DNA from: Serpens sp035497915
GTDB taxonomy: Bacteria > Pseudomonadota > Gammaproteobacteria > Pseudomonadales > Pseudomonadaceae
Direction of reading: 5' to 3'
Length of the DNA: 64,000 bases
Assembly: GCF_035497915.1 (NCBI RefSeq)
Contig: NZ_DATJCS010000036.1
Location: forward strand, 124,001-188,000
In this document: positions 44,438 through 54,260 of the stretch, in pieces
Layout: every line of letters starts with the position of its first letter
Numbering within the stretch: the first letter of the stretch is position 1
The notes under the pieces: generated by a model
Databases searched by the model: none
Told to the model about the DNA's origin: nothing
Seen by the model: the letters and a program-made list of their open reading frames with translations, nothing else
Position numbers and translations under genes: made by a program

Positions 44438-45796
44438 ATGAGTACCGATCTCGATCAGCTGACTGACTGGCTGAAAGAACACAAGATCACCGAAGTGGAA
44501 TGTCTGATCAGCGACCTGACCGGGATCGCTCGCGGCAAGATCGCGCCGACCAACAAGTTCATCGCCGAGAAGGGCATGCGCCTGCCGGAAAGCGTGTTGC
44601 TGCAGACGGTGACCGGCGATTACGTGGAAGACGACATCTATTACGAGTTGCTCGACCCGGCGGATATCGACATGTACTGCCGCCCGGACCCCAACGCCAT
44701 GTTCCTGGTGCCCTGGGCCATCGAGCCGACCGCCATGGTCATCCACGACACCTTCGACAAGATGGGCAACCCCATCGAGTTGTCGCCGCGCAACCTGCTG
44801 AAGAAAGTGCTCAAGCTGTACGCCGACCACGGCTGGATGCCCATCGTCGCGCCGGAAATGGAGTTCTACCTGACCAAGCGCAGCGACGACCCCGACTATC
44901 CGCTGCAGGCGCCGGTCGGTCGCTCCGGACGCCCCGAAACGGGGCGCCAGTCGTTCTCCATCGACGCCGCCAACGAGTTCGATCCGCTGTTCGAGGACAT
45001 GTACGACTGGTGCGAGGCCCAGCGCCTGGATCTGGACACGCTGATCCACGAGGAAGGCCCGGCGCAGATGGAGATCAACTTCCGCCACGGCGAGGCCCTG
45101 CACCTGGCCGACCAGATCATGGTGTTCAAGCGCACCATGCGCGAGGCGGCACTCAAGCACGACGTGGCCGCCACCTTCATGGCCAAGCCGATCACCGACC
45201 AGCCGGGCAGCGCCATGCACCTGCACCAGAGCGTGCGCGACGCGCAGACCGGCAGGAACATCTTCTCCAACGAGGACGGCTCGCCCAGCGAGCTGTTCCT
45301 CGACTACATCGGCGGCCTGCAGAAATACATACCCGAGCTGCTGCCGCTGTTTGCCCCCAACGTCAACTCGTTCCGTCGCTTCCTGCCGGACACCTCGGCG
45401 CCGGTGAACGTCGAATGGGGCGAAGAGAACCGTACCGTGGGGCTGCGCGTGCCGGAATCGTCGCCGCAGAACCGGCGCATCGAGAACCGCCTGCCCGGCG
45501 CCGACGCCAATCCGTACCTGGCCATCGCCGCCAGCCTGCTGTGCGGCTATATCGGCATGACCGAAGGCATCCGCCCCACCCAGCCGGTGCGCGGGCGCGG
45601 CTATGAGCGGCGCAACCTGCGTCTGCCGCTGACCATCGAGGACGCCCTGGAACGGCTGGAAAACTGCAAGGGGCTGGAGAAGTACCTCGGCAGCAAGTTC
45701 ATCGCCGCCTACGTGGCAGTCAAGCGCGCGGAAAACGAAAACTACAAGCGGGTGATCAGCTCCTGGGAGCGTGAATTCCTGCTCTTCTCGGTCTAG
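44438..45796 (+). CDS. spuB: Glutamylpolyamine synthetase, SpuB
   Basis: 452 aa. Glutamine-synthetase family enzyme for gamma-glutamylation of polyamines. Typical blocks: EVECLISDLTGIARGKIAPT, MEFYLTKR, AMHLHQSVRDAQTGRNIFSN, NSFRRFLPDTSAPVNVEWGE and RIENRLPGADANPYLAIAAS. A TGAGG site precedes the ATG. It is the first gene of spuBCDEFGH here and a distant paralogue of spuI across the divergent promoter. Confidence 0.92.
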   Translation: MSTDLDQLTDWLKEHKITEVECLISDLTGIARGKIAPTNKFIAEKGMRLPESVLLQTVTGDYVEDDIYYELLDPADIDMYCRPDPNAMFLVPWAIEPTAMVIHDTFDKMGNPIELSPRNLLKKVLKLYADHGWMPIVAPEMEFYLTKRSDDPDYPLQAPVGRSGRPETGRQSFSIDAANEFDPLFEDMYDWCEAQRLDLDTLIHEEGPAQMEINFRHGEALHLADQIMVFKRTMREAALKHDVAATFMAKPITDQPGSAMHLHQSVRDAQTGRNIFSNEDGSPSELFLDYIGGLQKYIPELLPLFAPNVNSFRRFLPDTSAPVNVEWGEENRTVGLRVPESSPQNRRIENRLPGADANPYLAIAASLLCGYIGMTEGIRPTQPVRGRGYERRNLRLPLTIEDALERLENCKGLEKYLGSKFIAAYVAVKRAENENYKRVISSWEREFLLFSV

Positions 45797-45834
45797 GACC
45801 AGGCCGCCGGCCGGCCTGCAGGGAGGTGTCGTTC

Positions 45835-47190
45835 ATGAACAAGACCCAACACTGGCAGGCCCTGAGCCGCGACCATCACCTGGCGCCCTTCACCGATTTC
45901 CAGGCGCTGAGTCGCAAGGGCGCGCGCATCATCACCCGCGCCGAAGGCGTCTACCTGTGGGACAGCGAGGGCCAGCGCATTCTCGACGGCATGGCCGGGC
46001 TCTGGTGCGTCAACGTCGGCTACGGCCGCGAGGAGCTGGTCGAGGCGGCGGCCCGCCAGATGCGTGAGCTGCCCTACTACAACCTGTTCTTCCAGACCGC
46101 CCACCCACCGGCCCTGGAGCTGGCCCAGGAGATCGCCTCGCTGGCGCCGGAGGGCATGAACCATGTGTTCTTCACCGGCTCGGGTTCCGAGGCCAACGAC
46201 ACGGTGGTGCGCATGGTGCGCCATTACTGGGCAGTCCAGGGCCAGCCCGAGAAGCAGGTGATCATCGGCCGCTGGAACGGCTATCACGGCTCGACCATGG
46301 CCGGCGCCAGCCTCGGCGGCATGAAGGGCATGCACGCGCAGGGCGGCCTGCCGATCCCGGGCATCGAGCACATCGACCAGCCCTACTGGTATGGCGAAGG
46401 CGGCGGGCTGAGCCCCGAGGAGTTCGGCATCCGTGTCGCCGATCAGCTGGAAGAGAAGATCCGCGCGCTGGGTGAGGACAAGGTCGCGGCCTTCATCGCC
46501 GAGCCGATCCAGGGCGCCGGCGGGGTCATCGTGCCGCCGGACAGCTACTGGCCGCGCATCCGCGAGATCCTTGCGCGCCACGACATCCTGTTCATCGCCG
46601 ACGAGGTGATCTGCGGCTTCGGCCGCACCGGCGAATGGTTCGGCAGCCAGTACTACGACCTGCGGCCGGACCTGATGCCGATCGCCAAGGGGCTGACCTC
46701 CGGCTACGTGCCCATGGGCGGCGTGGTGGTGCGCGACAGGGTGGTCGAGGTGCTCAACCGGGGCGGCGAGTTCGCCCACGGCTTCACCTATTCCGGTCAC
46801 CCGGTGGCGGCGGCGGTGGCGCTGGCCAACCTGCGCATTCTGCGCGACGAGGGCATCGTCGCGCGGGTCAAGGCGCAAACGGCACCCTATTTGCAACGAC
46901 GTTGGCGCGAGCTGGCCGCCCACCCGCTGGTGGGCGAGGCGCGCGGCGTCGGCATGGTGGCCGCCATCGAGCTGGTGAAGGACAAGGACACCCGCGAGCG
47001 CTATCGGGGACTGGAAATCGGCATGCGTTGTCGCGAGCACTGTTTCCAGAACGGACTGGTCATGCGCGCGGTGGGCGACACCATGATCATCGCCCCGCCG
47101 CTGGTGATCAGCCATGAGCAGATCGACGAGCTGGTGGAGAAGGCCGCCACCTGCCTGGACCTGACCCTGAAGGAAGTGCGGGACCGCTAA
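45835..47190 (+). CDS. spuC: Polyamine (putrescine):pyruvate aminotransferase SpuC
   Basis: 451 aa from ATG 45835, with GGAGG 8 bases upstream; a GTG at 45826 overlaps the ribosome site and is rejected. Class III PLP aminotransferase: PLP lysine K285 (MPIAKGLTSGYVPMGG), GSGSEANDT and DEVICGFGRTGEWFGSQ. It transfers the amino group of putrescine and related amines to pyruvate, giving aldehyde and alanine. Confidence 0.95.
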   Translation: MNKTQHWQALSRDHHLAPFTDFQALSRKGARIITRAEGVYLWDSEGQRILDGMAGLWCVNVGYGREELVEAAARQMRELPYYNLFFQTAHPPALELAQEIASLAPEGMNHVFFTGSGSEANDTVVRMVRHYWAVQGQPEKQVIIGRWNGYHGSTMAGASLGGMKGMHAQGGLPIPGIEHIDQPYWYGEGGGLSPEEFGIRVADQLEEKIRALGEDKVAAFIAEPIQGAGGVIVPPDSYWPRIREILARHDILFIADEVICGFGRTGEWFGSQYYDLRPDLMPIAKGLTSGYVPMGGVVVRDRVVEVLNRGGEFAHGFTYSGHPVAAAVALANLRILRDEGIVARVKAQTAPYLQRRWRELAAHPLVGEARGVGMVAAIELVKDKDTRERYRGLEIGMRCREHCFQNGLVMRAVGDTMIIAPPLVISHEQIDELVEKAATCLDLTLKEVRDR

Positions 47191-47340
47191 AAAAGCCGGG
47201 AATCGTCGATGCGGCCAGTTGTATCGACACCGCCTCCTTGCCAGACTTCGCGCGGGCGTGGGCCAGGCTTACCAGGGGTGCGTCGCCGCTCGCCAGCCAC
47301 GCCATTTGAGCATTCAAAAAACAATCGGAGCAGTGAACGC

Positions 47341-48438
47341 ATGAAACTCTTCGGCAAGACCTTTCTCGCGCTATCCCTGACCGCGGCCGTGGCCGGTCTG
47401 GCTCAGGCCCAGGAAAAAGTGCTGCACGTCTACAACTGGTCGGACTACATCGCTCCGGACACGCTGGACAAGTTCCAGAAGGAAACCGGTATCAAGGTGG
47501 TGTACGACGTGTTCGACAGCAACGAGGTGCTGGAAGCCAAGCTGCTTTCCGGCGGATCGGGCTACGACATCGTGGTGCCGTCCAACCCGTTCCTGGCCAA
47601 GCAGATCAAGGCCGGCGTGTTCCAGAAGCTGGACAAGAGCAAGCTCTCCAACTGGCAGAACCTGGACAAGAACCTGCTCAAGTCCCTGGAAACCAGCGAC
47701 CCGGCCAACCAGTACTCCTTCCCCTACATGTGGGGCACCATCGGCTACGCCTACAACGTGGACAAGGTCAAGGCCGTGCTGGGCGATGGCGCTCCGGTGG
47801 ATTCCTGGGACCTGGTGTTCAAGCCCGAGAACATCGAGAAGCTGAAGAGCTGCGGCGTGTCCTTCCTCGACTCGCCCACCGAGATGCTGCCGGCCGCCAT
47901 GAACTACCTGGGCCTGTCGCCGATCAGCGAAAACAGCGCTGACCTGAAGAAAGGCGAAGAGCTGTTCCTGAAGATTCGCCCGCACGTGGCCTACTTCCAC
48001 TCTTCCAAGTACATCTCGGACCTGGCCAACGGCAACATCTGCGTGGCGGTCGGCTATTCCGGCGACCTCTACCAGTCCAAGTCGCGCGCCGAGGAAGCCG
48101 GTACCGGCGTGAACATCCGTTACCAGATTCCGAAGGAAGGCGCTGGTGCCTTCTTCGACATGCTGGCCATCCCCGCCGATGCCAAGAACGTCGAGAACGC
48201 CCATGTGTTCCTGAATTTCCTGCTGCGTCCGGAAGTCATGGCGGAAATCACCGACTACGTGCAGTTCCCCAACGCCAACGCCGCGGCGACCCCGCTGCTG
48301 GATGAGGCGATTCGCAACGACCCGGGCATCTACCCGCCGGAAGCCGTGATGGCCAAGCTGTACTCCTTCCCCGACCTGGATGCCAAGGTGCAGCGTGCGA
48401 TGACCCGCAGCTGGACCAAGATCAAGTCCGGTCGCTGA
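47341..48438 (+). CDS. spuD: Periplasmic putrescine-binding protein SpuD
   Basis: 365 aa with signal peptide (residues 1-21, LTAAVAGLAQAQ). PotF-like spermidine/putrescine-binding fold: VLHVYNWSDYIAPDTLDKF, VVPSNPFLAKQIKAG and YIPEGG-equivalent IPKEGAGAFFDML. In P. aeruginosa SpuD prefers putrescine and SpuE spermidine; assignment here follows gene order. A 150-base gap to spuC holds no evident gene. Confidence 0.93.
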   Translation: MKLFGKTFLALSLTAAVAGLAQAQEKVLHVYNWSDYIAPDTLDKFQKETGIKVVYDVFDSNEVLEAKLLSGGSGYDIVVPSNPFLAKQIKAGVFQKLDKSKLSNWQNLDKNLLKSLETSDPANQYSFPYMWGTIGYAYNVDKVKAVLGDGAPVDSWDLVFKPENIEKLKSCGVSFLDSPTEMLPAAMNYLGLSPISENSADLKKGEELFLKIRPHVAYFHSSKYISDLANGNICVAVGYSGDLYQSKSRAEEAGTGVNIRYQIPKEGAGAFFDMLAIPADAKNVENAHVFLNFLLRPEVMAEITDYVQFPNANAAATPLLDEAIRNDPGIYPPEAVMAKLYSFPDLDAKVQRAMTRSWTKIKSGR

Positions 48439-48443
48439 TCCAC

Positions 48444-48469
48444 CGGCCGGCTGTCACGGCAGCCGGCCG
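48444..48469 (+). repeat. Intercistronic stem-loop between spuD and spuE
   Basis: CGGCCGGCTG-TCACGG-CAGCCGGCCG, a perfect 10-pair stem 6 bases after the spuD stop. There is no T run, so it is more likely an mRNA-stabilising or partial-termination hairpin that raises spuD relative to downstream genes, common after binding-protein genes. Confidence 0.75.
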
Positions 48470-48610
48470 TTCACCCGCCAAGACATCGATGGCCGCCAGG
48501 CCAGGAGCGTGACCGCCCGCCCCGCGCTGCATTCTGGGGCACAGGAGAGCGACCAAGGTCGCCATTACATTATCTGGCCGCCTTCGCGGCCCGCGCATGA
48601 GGACCCCGTC

Positions 48611-49702
48611 ATGCCCCATCGCAATGCCCTGCTTGCCGCCTGCGCCCTCATGTTCATGAGCGGCACGGCCCAGTCCCAGTCCACCGTGCACGTCTACAAC
48701 TGGTCGGACTACATCGGCGAAGACACCCTGGAGAATTTCCAGAAGGCCACCGGCATCCGCGCGGTCTACGACGTCTTCGATTCCAACGAAACCCTCGAAG
48801 GCAAGCTGCTGGCCGGTCGCTCCGGTTACGACGTCGTGGTGCCTTCCAATCATTTCCTCGCCCGGCAGATCAAGGCCGGCGCCTTCCGCAAGCTGGACCG
48901 CGACCAGTTGCCCAACTGGGGCAATCTGGATCCCGCGCTGCTGCGCCAGCTGGAAGTCAACGACCCCGGCAACCAGTACGCCGTGCCCTACCTGTGGGGT
49001 ACCAACGGCCTGGGCTACAACGTCGAGAAGGTCCGGGCGGTGCTGGGCGATGACGTCGCGGTGGATTCCTGGGCGCTGGTCTTCGAGGTCGAGAACATCA
49101 AGAAGCTCTCTGGCTGCGGCGTCGCCTTCCTGGATTCCGGCGACGAGATGCTGCCGGCGATGCTCAACTACCTGGGGCTGGACCCGAACAGCCAGGACCC
49201 CGACGACTACGCCCGTGCCGAGGCCAAGCTGCTGGAGGTGCGTCCCCACGTCACCTACTTCCATTCCTCCAAGTACATCTCGGACCTGGCCAACGGCAAC
49301 ATCTGCATGGCGGTGGGCTACTCCGGCGATGTGTTCCAGGCCGCCGACCGGGCGGAGGAAGCCGGCAAGGGCATCGAGATCGGCTACGTCATTCCGAAGG
49401 AGGGCGCCAACCTGTGGTTCGACATGCTGGCCATTCCGGCCGACGCCAAGAATGTCGAGCAGGCGCATGCCTTCATCAACTACCTGCTGGATCCCGAGGT
49501 GATCGCCGGGGTCAGCGACTACGTCGGCTACGCCAATCCCAACCTGGCCGCACAGACGCTGATGGATCCCGAGGTACTGGCCGACGAGACCATCTACCCA
49601 CCCCCGCAAGTGTTGGAAAAATTGTACATTTCGGCCGAATTGCCGCCGACTGTGCAGCGTTTGATGACACGCAGCTGGGCAAAGATAAAAAGCGGCAAAT
49701 AA
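48611..49702 (+). CDS. spuE: Periplasmic polyamine (spermidine)-binding protein SpuE
   Basis: 363 aa from ATG 48611 (MPHRNALLAACALMFMSGTA), GAGGA upstream. Signal peptide about 1-22. Close paralogue of SpuD (VYNWSDYIGEDTLENFQ, FHSSKYISDLANGNICMAVG). By order it corresponds to SpuE, the spermidine binder in P. aeruginosa. The 241 bases to spuF show no gene beyond a weak hairpin at the start. Confidence 0.92.
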   Translation: MPHRNALLAACALMFMSGTAQSQSTVHVYNWSDYIGEDTLENFQKATGIRAVYDVFDSNETLEGKLLAGRSGYDVVVPSNHFLARQIKAGAFRKLDRDQLPNWGNLDPALLRQLEVNDPGNQYAVPYLWGTNGLGYNVEKVRAVLGDDVAVDSWALVFEVENIKKLSGCGVAFLDSGDEMLPAMLNYLGLDPNSQDPDDYARAEAKLLEVRPHVTYFHSSKYISDLANGNICMAVGYSGDVFQAADRAEEAGKGIEIGYVIPKEGANLWFDMLAIPADAKNVEQAHAFINYLLDPEVIAGVSDYVGYANPNLAAQTLMDPEVLADETIYPPPQVLEKLYISAELPPTVQRLMTRSWAKIKSGK

Positions 49703-49943
49703 GCCTGAAAAAGAGGCGTCCGGCCCCTAGTCCTGCGCGCCTCTCGATGGTTCAATTGCGCCCCTTTGAGCCTGGGGTCGCTCGTGGCGTCGGGATGTTC
49801 CGCAAGGACCCGAAGTGCGAGGCGTTCCAGCGCTGAACACGTGGTACTGGTTGTCTGGGCGCGGGATGCAATGCTGCCGGCGTTCCGCATCGAAACTTAA
49901 CATCCGACCTGGCACCACCAGGTAATTCGGGGAGTGTGCAGAT

Positions 49944-51095
49944 ATGGCGGTGGCCTCGAGCGCCTTCAAGAAAGCCCTCAGCGGCGATCAGCAAGCCAAG
50001 GAAATTCTGGTCAGGATCGACCGCGTCACCAAGAAGTTCGACGAGACCGTCGCGGTCGATGACGTGTCCCTGACCATCCGCCGGGGCGAGATCTTCGCGC
50101 TGCTCGGTGGCTCGGGCTCGGGCAAGTCGACCCTGCTGCGCATGCTTGCCGGGTTCGAACGTCCCACCGAGGGGCGCATCTACCTGGACGGCCAGGACAT
50201 CACCGATCTGCCCCCCTACGAGCGGCCGATCAACATGATGTTCCAGTCCTACGCGCTGTTCCCGCACATGAGCGTGGAGCAGAACATCGCCTTCGGCCTC
50301 AAGCAGGACGGCCTGCCCAAGGACGAGATCGCCGAGCGCGTGGCGGAAATGCTGCGCCTGGTACAGATGAGCCAGTACGCCAAGCGCAAGCCGCACCAGC
50401 TTTCCGGCGGCCAGCGCCAGCGCGTGGCCCTGGCCCGCTCGCTGGCCAAGCGCCCGAAACTGCTGCTGCTTGACGAGCCCATGGGCGCCCTGGACAAGAA
50501 GCTGCGCTCGCAGATGCAACTGGAGCTGGTGGCGATTCTCGAGCGCGTCGGCGTGACCTGCCTGATCGTCACCCACGACCAGGAAGAAGCCATGACCATG
50601 GCCGAGCGCATCGCCATCATGCACCAGGGCTGGATCGCCCAGGTGGGCAGCCCGATGGACATCTACGAGACGCCGGCCAGCCGCCTGGTCTGCGAGTTCA
50701 TCGGCAACGTCAACCTGTTCGAAGGCGAGCTGATCGAGGACCTGGAAGACCACGCGATCATCGCCTGCCAGCAGCTGGAGCGGCCGATCTATGTCGGTCA
50801 CGGCATCAGCACCCGCGCCGAAGACAAGCGCGTGACCTATGCGCTGCGCCCGGAAAAGCTGCTGATCAGCACCAGCATGCCGGAGGTCGAGCACCAGGAG
50901 TACAACTGGGTGCAGGGCACCGTGCATGACATCGCCTACCTGGGCGGCCATTCCACCTACTACATCCGCCTGGCGTCCGGGATGCTGGTGCAGGCCTTCC
51001 TGGCCAACAGCGAGCGGCACGTGAAACGACCCACCTGGAACGACCCGGTGTACCTGCACTGGATCGACGACAGCGGCGTGGTGCTGCAGTCATGA
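49944..51095 (+). CDS. spuF: Polyamine ABC transporter ATP-binding protein SpuF (PotG-like)
   Basis: 383 aa; GGGGAG precedes the ATG by 9 bases. Walker A GGSGSGKST (55-63), signature LSGGQ (153-157), Walker B LLLLD (173-177), and a C-terminal TOBE domain (about 290-370). It energises uptake by SpuG/SpuH. It overlaps spuG by 4 bases. Confidence 0.95.
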   Translation: MAVASSAFKKALSGDQQAKEILVRIDRVTKKFDETVAVDDVSLTIRRGEIFALLGGSGSGKSTLLRMLAGFERPTEGRIYLDGQDITDLPPYERPINMMFQSYALFPHMSVEQNIAFGLKQDGLPKDEIAERVAEMLRLVQMSQYAKRKPHQLSGGQRQRVALARSLAKRPKLLLLDEPMGALDKKLRSQMQLELVAILERVGVTCLIVTHDQEEAMTMAERIAIMHQGWIAQVGSPMDIYETPASRLVCEFIGNVNLFEGELIEDLEDHAIIACQQLERPIYVGHGISTRAEDKRVTYALRPEKLLISTSMPEVEHQEYNWVQGTVHDIAYLGGHSTYYIRLASGMLVQAFLANSERHVKRPTWNDPVYLHWIDDSGVVLQS

Positions 51096-52000
51096 GCCTG
51101 GCGATGCTGAAGCGCTTCCTGCCCAACGGACGGCACGTCGTCATCGGCATCCCGTTCTTCTGGCTGCTGCTGTTCTTCCTGCTGCCCTTCGTCATCGTGC
51201 TGAAGATCAGCTTCGCCGAGGCCGAGGTGGCCATTCCGCCGTACACGGAAATCTTCGTGTGGGCGGAGAACCAGCTGCAGATCCTGCTCAACCTGGGCAA
51301 CTACGTGTTCCTCAGCGAGGACGAGCTGTACCTGCTGGCCTACCTGAGTTCGCTGAAGATCGCCCTGGTCAGCACTCTGCTGTGCCTGCTGATCGGCTAC
51401 CCGATGGCCTATGCCATCGCGCGTGCCGACAAGCAGGCGCAGACCATCCTGCTGATGCTGATCATGATGCCGACCTGGACCGCGATCCTGATCCGCGTCT
51501 ACGCCTGGATGGGCATTCTCAGCAACAACGGCCTGCTCAACAGCGCGCTGATGGGCATCGGGTTGATCGACACGCCGCTGCAGATTCTCAACACCAACAT
51601 CGCGGTGTACATCGGCATCGTCTATTCGTACCTGCCGTTCATGGTGCTGCCGCTGTACGCCAACCTGGTCAAGCACGACCTGAGCCTGCTGGAGGCCGCC
51701 GCCGACCTGGGCGCCGGGCGCATCGCCAGCTTCTGGACCATCACCGTGCCGCTGTCCAAGAGCGGCATCGTCGCCGGCTGCATGCTGGTGTTCATCCCGG
51801 TGGTGGGCGAGTTCGTCATCCCCGAGCTGCTCGGTGGCCCCGAGACGCTGATGATCGGCAAGGTGCTCTGGCAGGAGTTTTTCAATAACCGTGACTGGCC
51901 GGTGGCGGCATCGCTGGCGGTGGTCATGCTGGCCATCCTGCTGATCCCGATCATCCTGTTCAACCGCAACCAGGCCAAGGAACTGGAGGACAAGCCATGA
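51092..52000 (+). CDS. spuG: Polyamine ABC transporter permease SpuG (PotH-like)
   Basis: 302 aa, six membrane helices. The EAA loop that contacts the ATPase is EAAADLGAGRIASFWTITVP. An extended periplasmic first loop carries the YTEIFVWAENQLQILL stretch. It overlaps both spuF and spuH by 4 bases. Confidence 0.95.
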   Translation: MSLAMLKRFLPNGRHVVIGIPFFWLLLFFLLPFVIVLKISFAEAEVAIPPYTEIFVWAENQLQILLNLGNYVFLSEDELYLLAYLSSLKIALVSTLLCLLIGYPMAYAIARADKQAQTILLMLIMMPTWTAILIRVYAWMGILSNNGLLNSALMGIGLIDTPLQILNTNIAVYIGIVYSYLPFMVLPLYANLVKHDLSLLEAAADLGAGRIASFWTITVPLSKSGIVAGCMLVFIPVVGEFVIPELLGGPETLMIGKVLWQEFFNNRDWPVAASLAVVMLAILLIPIILFNRNQAKELEDKP

Positions 52001-52869
52001 AGCGCTGGAGCTTCTCCAACCTGATGCTGTGGGCCGGGCTGGCGTTCATCTACCTGCCGATGGTCATCCTGGTCATCTACTCGTTCAACGACTCGCGGCT
52101 GGTGACGGTGTGGGGCGGCTGGTCGGTGCGCTGGTACGCCAGCTTGCTGGACAACCGCCAGTTGATGGGCGCGGTGATGCGTTCGCTGGAGATCGCCCTG
52201 TACACGGCGATTGCCGCCGTGGCGCTGGGTACCCTGGCGGCCTTCGTGCTGACGCGCATCCCGCGCTTTCGCGGCCGCACGCTGTTCGGTGGCATGGTCA
52301 CCGCGCCGTTGGTGATGCCCGAGGTGATCACCGGTCTGTCGCTGCTCCTGCTGTTCGTGGCCATGGCCCAGCTGATCGGCTGGCCGGCCGAGCGTGGCAT
52401 GACCACCATCTGGATCGCCCACACCACCTTCAGTTCCGCCTACGTGGCGGTGGTGGTGATGTCGCGCCTGCGCGAGCTGGACCTGTCCATTGAGGAAGCG
52501 GCCATGGACCTGGGCGCCAAGCCCTGGAAGGTGTTCTTCCTGATCACCATCCCGATGATCGCGCCCTCGCTGGTGGCCGGCGGCATGCTGGCCTTCGCGC
52601 TGTCGCTGGACGACCTGGTGCTGGCCAGCTTCGTCTCCGGCCCCGGTGCCACCACCCTGCCGATGGAGATTTTCTCCGCCGTGCGCCTGGGGGTGAAGCC
52701 GGACATCAACGCCATCGCCAGCCTGATCCTGCTGGCCATCTCGCTGTTCACTTTCCTGGCCTGGTACTTCGCCCGTCGAGCCGAGGATCGGCGGCGTCGT
52801 TCCATCCAGCAGATGCTGGACGAAACGCGCCCCGAGCGCGATCCGCGTCCGCAGCAGCAGGTGGCGTGA
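51997..52869 (+). CDS. spuH: Polyamine ABC transporter permease SpuH (PotI-like)
   Basis: 290 aa, six membrane helices; EAA loop EEAAMDLGAKPWKVFFLITI. Pairs with SpuG in the membrane. Last gene of the spu operon, with a strong terminator 6 bases after its stop. Confidence 0.95.
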   Translation: MKRWSFSNLMLWAGLAFIYLPMVILVIYSFNDSRLVTVWGGWSVRWYASLLDNRQLMGAVMRSLEIALYTAIAAVALGTLAAFVLTRIPRFRGRTLFGGMVTAPLVMPEVITGLSLLLLFVAMAQLIGWPAERGMTTIWIAHTTFSSAYVAVVVMSRLRELDLSIEEAAMDLGAKPWKVFFLITIPMIAPSLVAGGMLAFALSLDDLVLASFVSGPGATTLPMEIFSAVRLGVKPDINAIASLILLAISLFTFLAWYFARRAEDRRRRSIQQMLDETRPERDPRPQQQVA

Positions 52870-52874
52870 AAACG

Positions 52875-52907
52875 AGGGGGCAGATGCGAATCTGCCCCCT
52901 TTTTTTT
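52875..52907 (+). terminator. Terminator of the spu operon
   Basis: AGGGGGCAGAT-GCGA-ATCTGCCCCCT followed by seven T. Confidence 0.95.
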
Positions 52908-52916
52908 GCGCGGACC

Positions 52917-52989
52917 TGTAGGAGCGACTTCAGTCGCGAGCGTTTGCTGCCGGCCGCACGAAAGCATCGCGGCCGAAGCCGCTTCCACA
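52917..52989. repeat. REP-like inverted pair, family A
   Basis: GTAGGAGCGACTTCAGTCGC and an opposed unit GCATCGCGGCCGAAGCCGCT then TCCAC. Follows the spu terminator. Confidence 0.7.
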
Positions 52990-53010
52990 AAAAGCACAAC
53001 CTGAAACCAC

Positions 53011-53104
53011 CGTAGGGCGGACAACGTTGTTCTTGGCCGCCATCGCGCCGGAACGGCGCGCCTCGCGCCGCGCTGGGTGAATCGGTGAAGCGCGACCCAC
53101 CCTA
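53011..53104. repeat. GTAGGGCGG-ended repeat, family D
   Basis: An element opening GTAGGGCGGACAACGTTGTT and closing GCGACCCACCCTAC, so its ends are imperfect inverted repeats. The opening resembles family C. Its right end overlaps the nnrS stop codon. Confidence 0.5.
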
Positions 53105-54223
53105 CGGGGCGCCCCGGGTCTGCCAGAGCAGCGCCACCAGCAGCAGAAACGCCAGCGACCAGCAGGCGGCGGACAGCAGCAGCCAGGGGTACGGATCGGC
53201 GCCCAGCGGTGCGGGCAGGATGCGCGCCAGGGCGGCCAGGCTGAGCAATCCGGCGGCCGGGTGAATCCACGGACGGGCATTGGCGTCGCGCAGTCGGTAG
53301 AGCAGGCGGGTGCGCGCCATCACTGCCAGGGTCAGGGTGCCCAGCGCGCCGACCGTGATGCCGTGCAGGGCGACCGTCAGCGGCAGCGCGTCGAACAGCA
53401 GCGCGGCGCCGAACAGCAACAGGCCGAGCGCCAGCCAGGCATAGCCGAGCAGCAGCACGGCCAGGTCGGCGCGGCGCAAGTGCCGCCAGGGCTGCCAGCG
53501 CAGCAGCCGGGTGCCAGCCAGCAGGCCGGCGGCCAGCAATAGAGCGCCAGCCAGATACTCAAGCGAGATCAGCAGGGCCAACAGTGCGATGCCCAGCAGC
53601 ACTAGTCCTGCGCCTTCCAGGCGCGGCTGCACCCGCGCCTGCAGGTTCCAGCCCTGGCTCTGCGCATGCCCGGCCAGCGCCGGGGCGATGATGCGCCCGC
53701 CCATGAAGAACAGCAGGGTGGTCAGCACCAGCAGGGCACCCTGGGCCAGGCGCGGGCTGATCGACAGGAACGGGTCGATACTGCCGAACAGGCTGGCCAG
53801 ACCGAGGGCGATGACCAATGGCGCGACGGACTGGTTGCGCCACTTCTTCGCCGCCCCGACGAAGCGCGGCACCACCTTCCAGGCCAGCCCGGCCGCGAAC
53901 AACGCGGCGCCCAGCATCGACAGCCAGCCAGTGGGCCAGAGCAACCAGCTCAGGCGCGCCGAGGCCCAGCAAGCCAGCAGCGCAACAGTCACCCGCAACG
54001 GTTGCGGGCCGAGCAGATAGCCGGCGACCACCGCCAGGGCGAAACCGAACAGCAATTCATGGGCGTGACCGTAGGGCGTGGCCAGTCCGGGCGGGACGTG
54101 CAGCAGCCCGAGCAGGCCGAGCACCGACCAGGGCAGGATCAGCGCGGCGTAAAGCGCGGCGGCGGGGAAGAACCAGGCGTTGGCAAACGGCTGGCGGGGC
54201 TTGCGGTCGGCGCGATCGGTCAT
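53102..54223 (-). CDS. nnrS: NnrS family membrane protein
   Basis: 373 aa from ATG 54223 (MTDRADRKPRQPFANAWFFP); an open frame further upstream is rejected as Arg-rich and without family match. About 10-12 membrane helices with conserved His such as YGHAHELLFGFALAVVAGYLLG. NnrS proteins are haem/copper membrane proteins linked to tolerance of nitric oxide. No denitrification genes are in the window. Runs behind argH on the minus strand, 37 bases after its stop. Confidence 0.88.
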   Translation of the reverse strand: MTDRADRKPRQPFANAWFFPAAALYAALILPWSVLGLLGLLHVPPGLATPYGHAHELLFGFALAVVAGYLLGPQPLRVTVALLACWASARLSWLLWPTGWLSMLGAALFAAGLAWKVVPRFVGAAKKWRNQSVAPLVIALGLASLFGSIDPFLSISPRLAQGALLVLTTLLFFMGGRIIAPALAGHAQSQGWNLQARVQPRLEGAGLVLLGIALLALLISLEYLAGALLLAAGLLAGTRLLRWQPWRHLRRADLAVLLLGYAWLALGLLLFGAALLFDALPLTVALHGITVGALGTLTLAVMARTRLLYRLRDANARPWIHPAAGLLSLAALARILPAPLGADPYPWLLLSAACWSLAFLLLVALLWQTRGAP

Positions 54224-54260
54224 GGTGGGGGCGGACGGCCGGGCCGTCCGCCGGGGCCGA

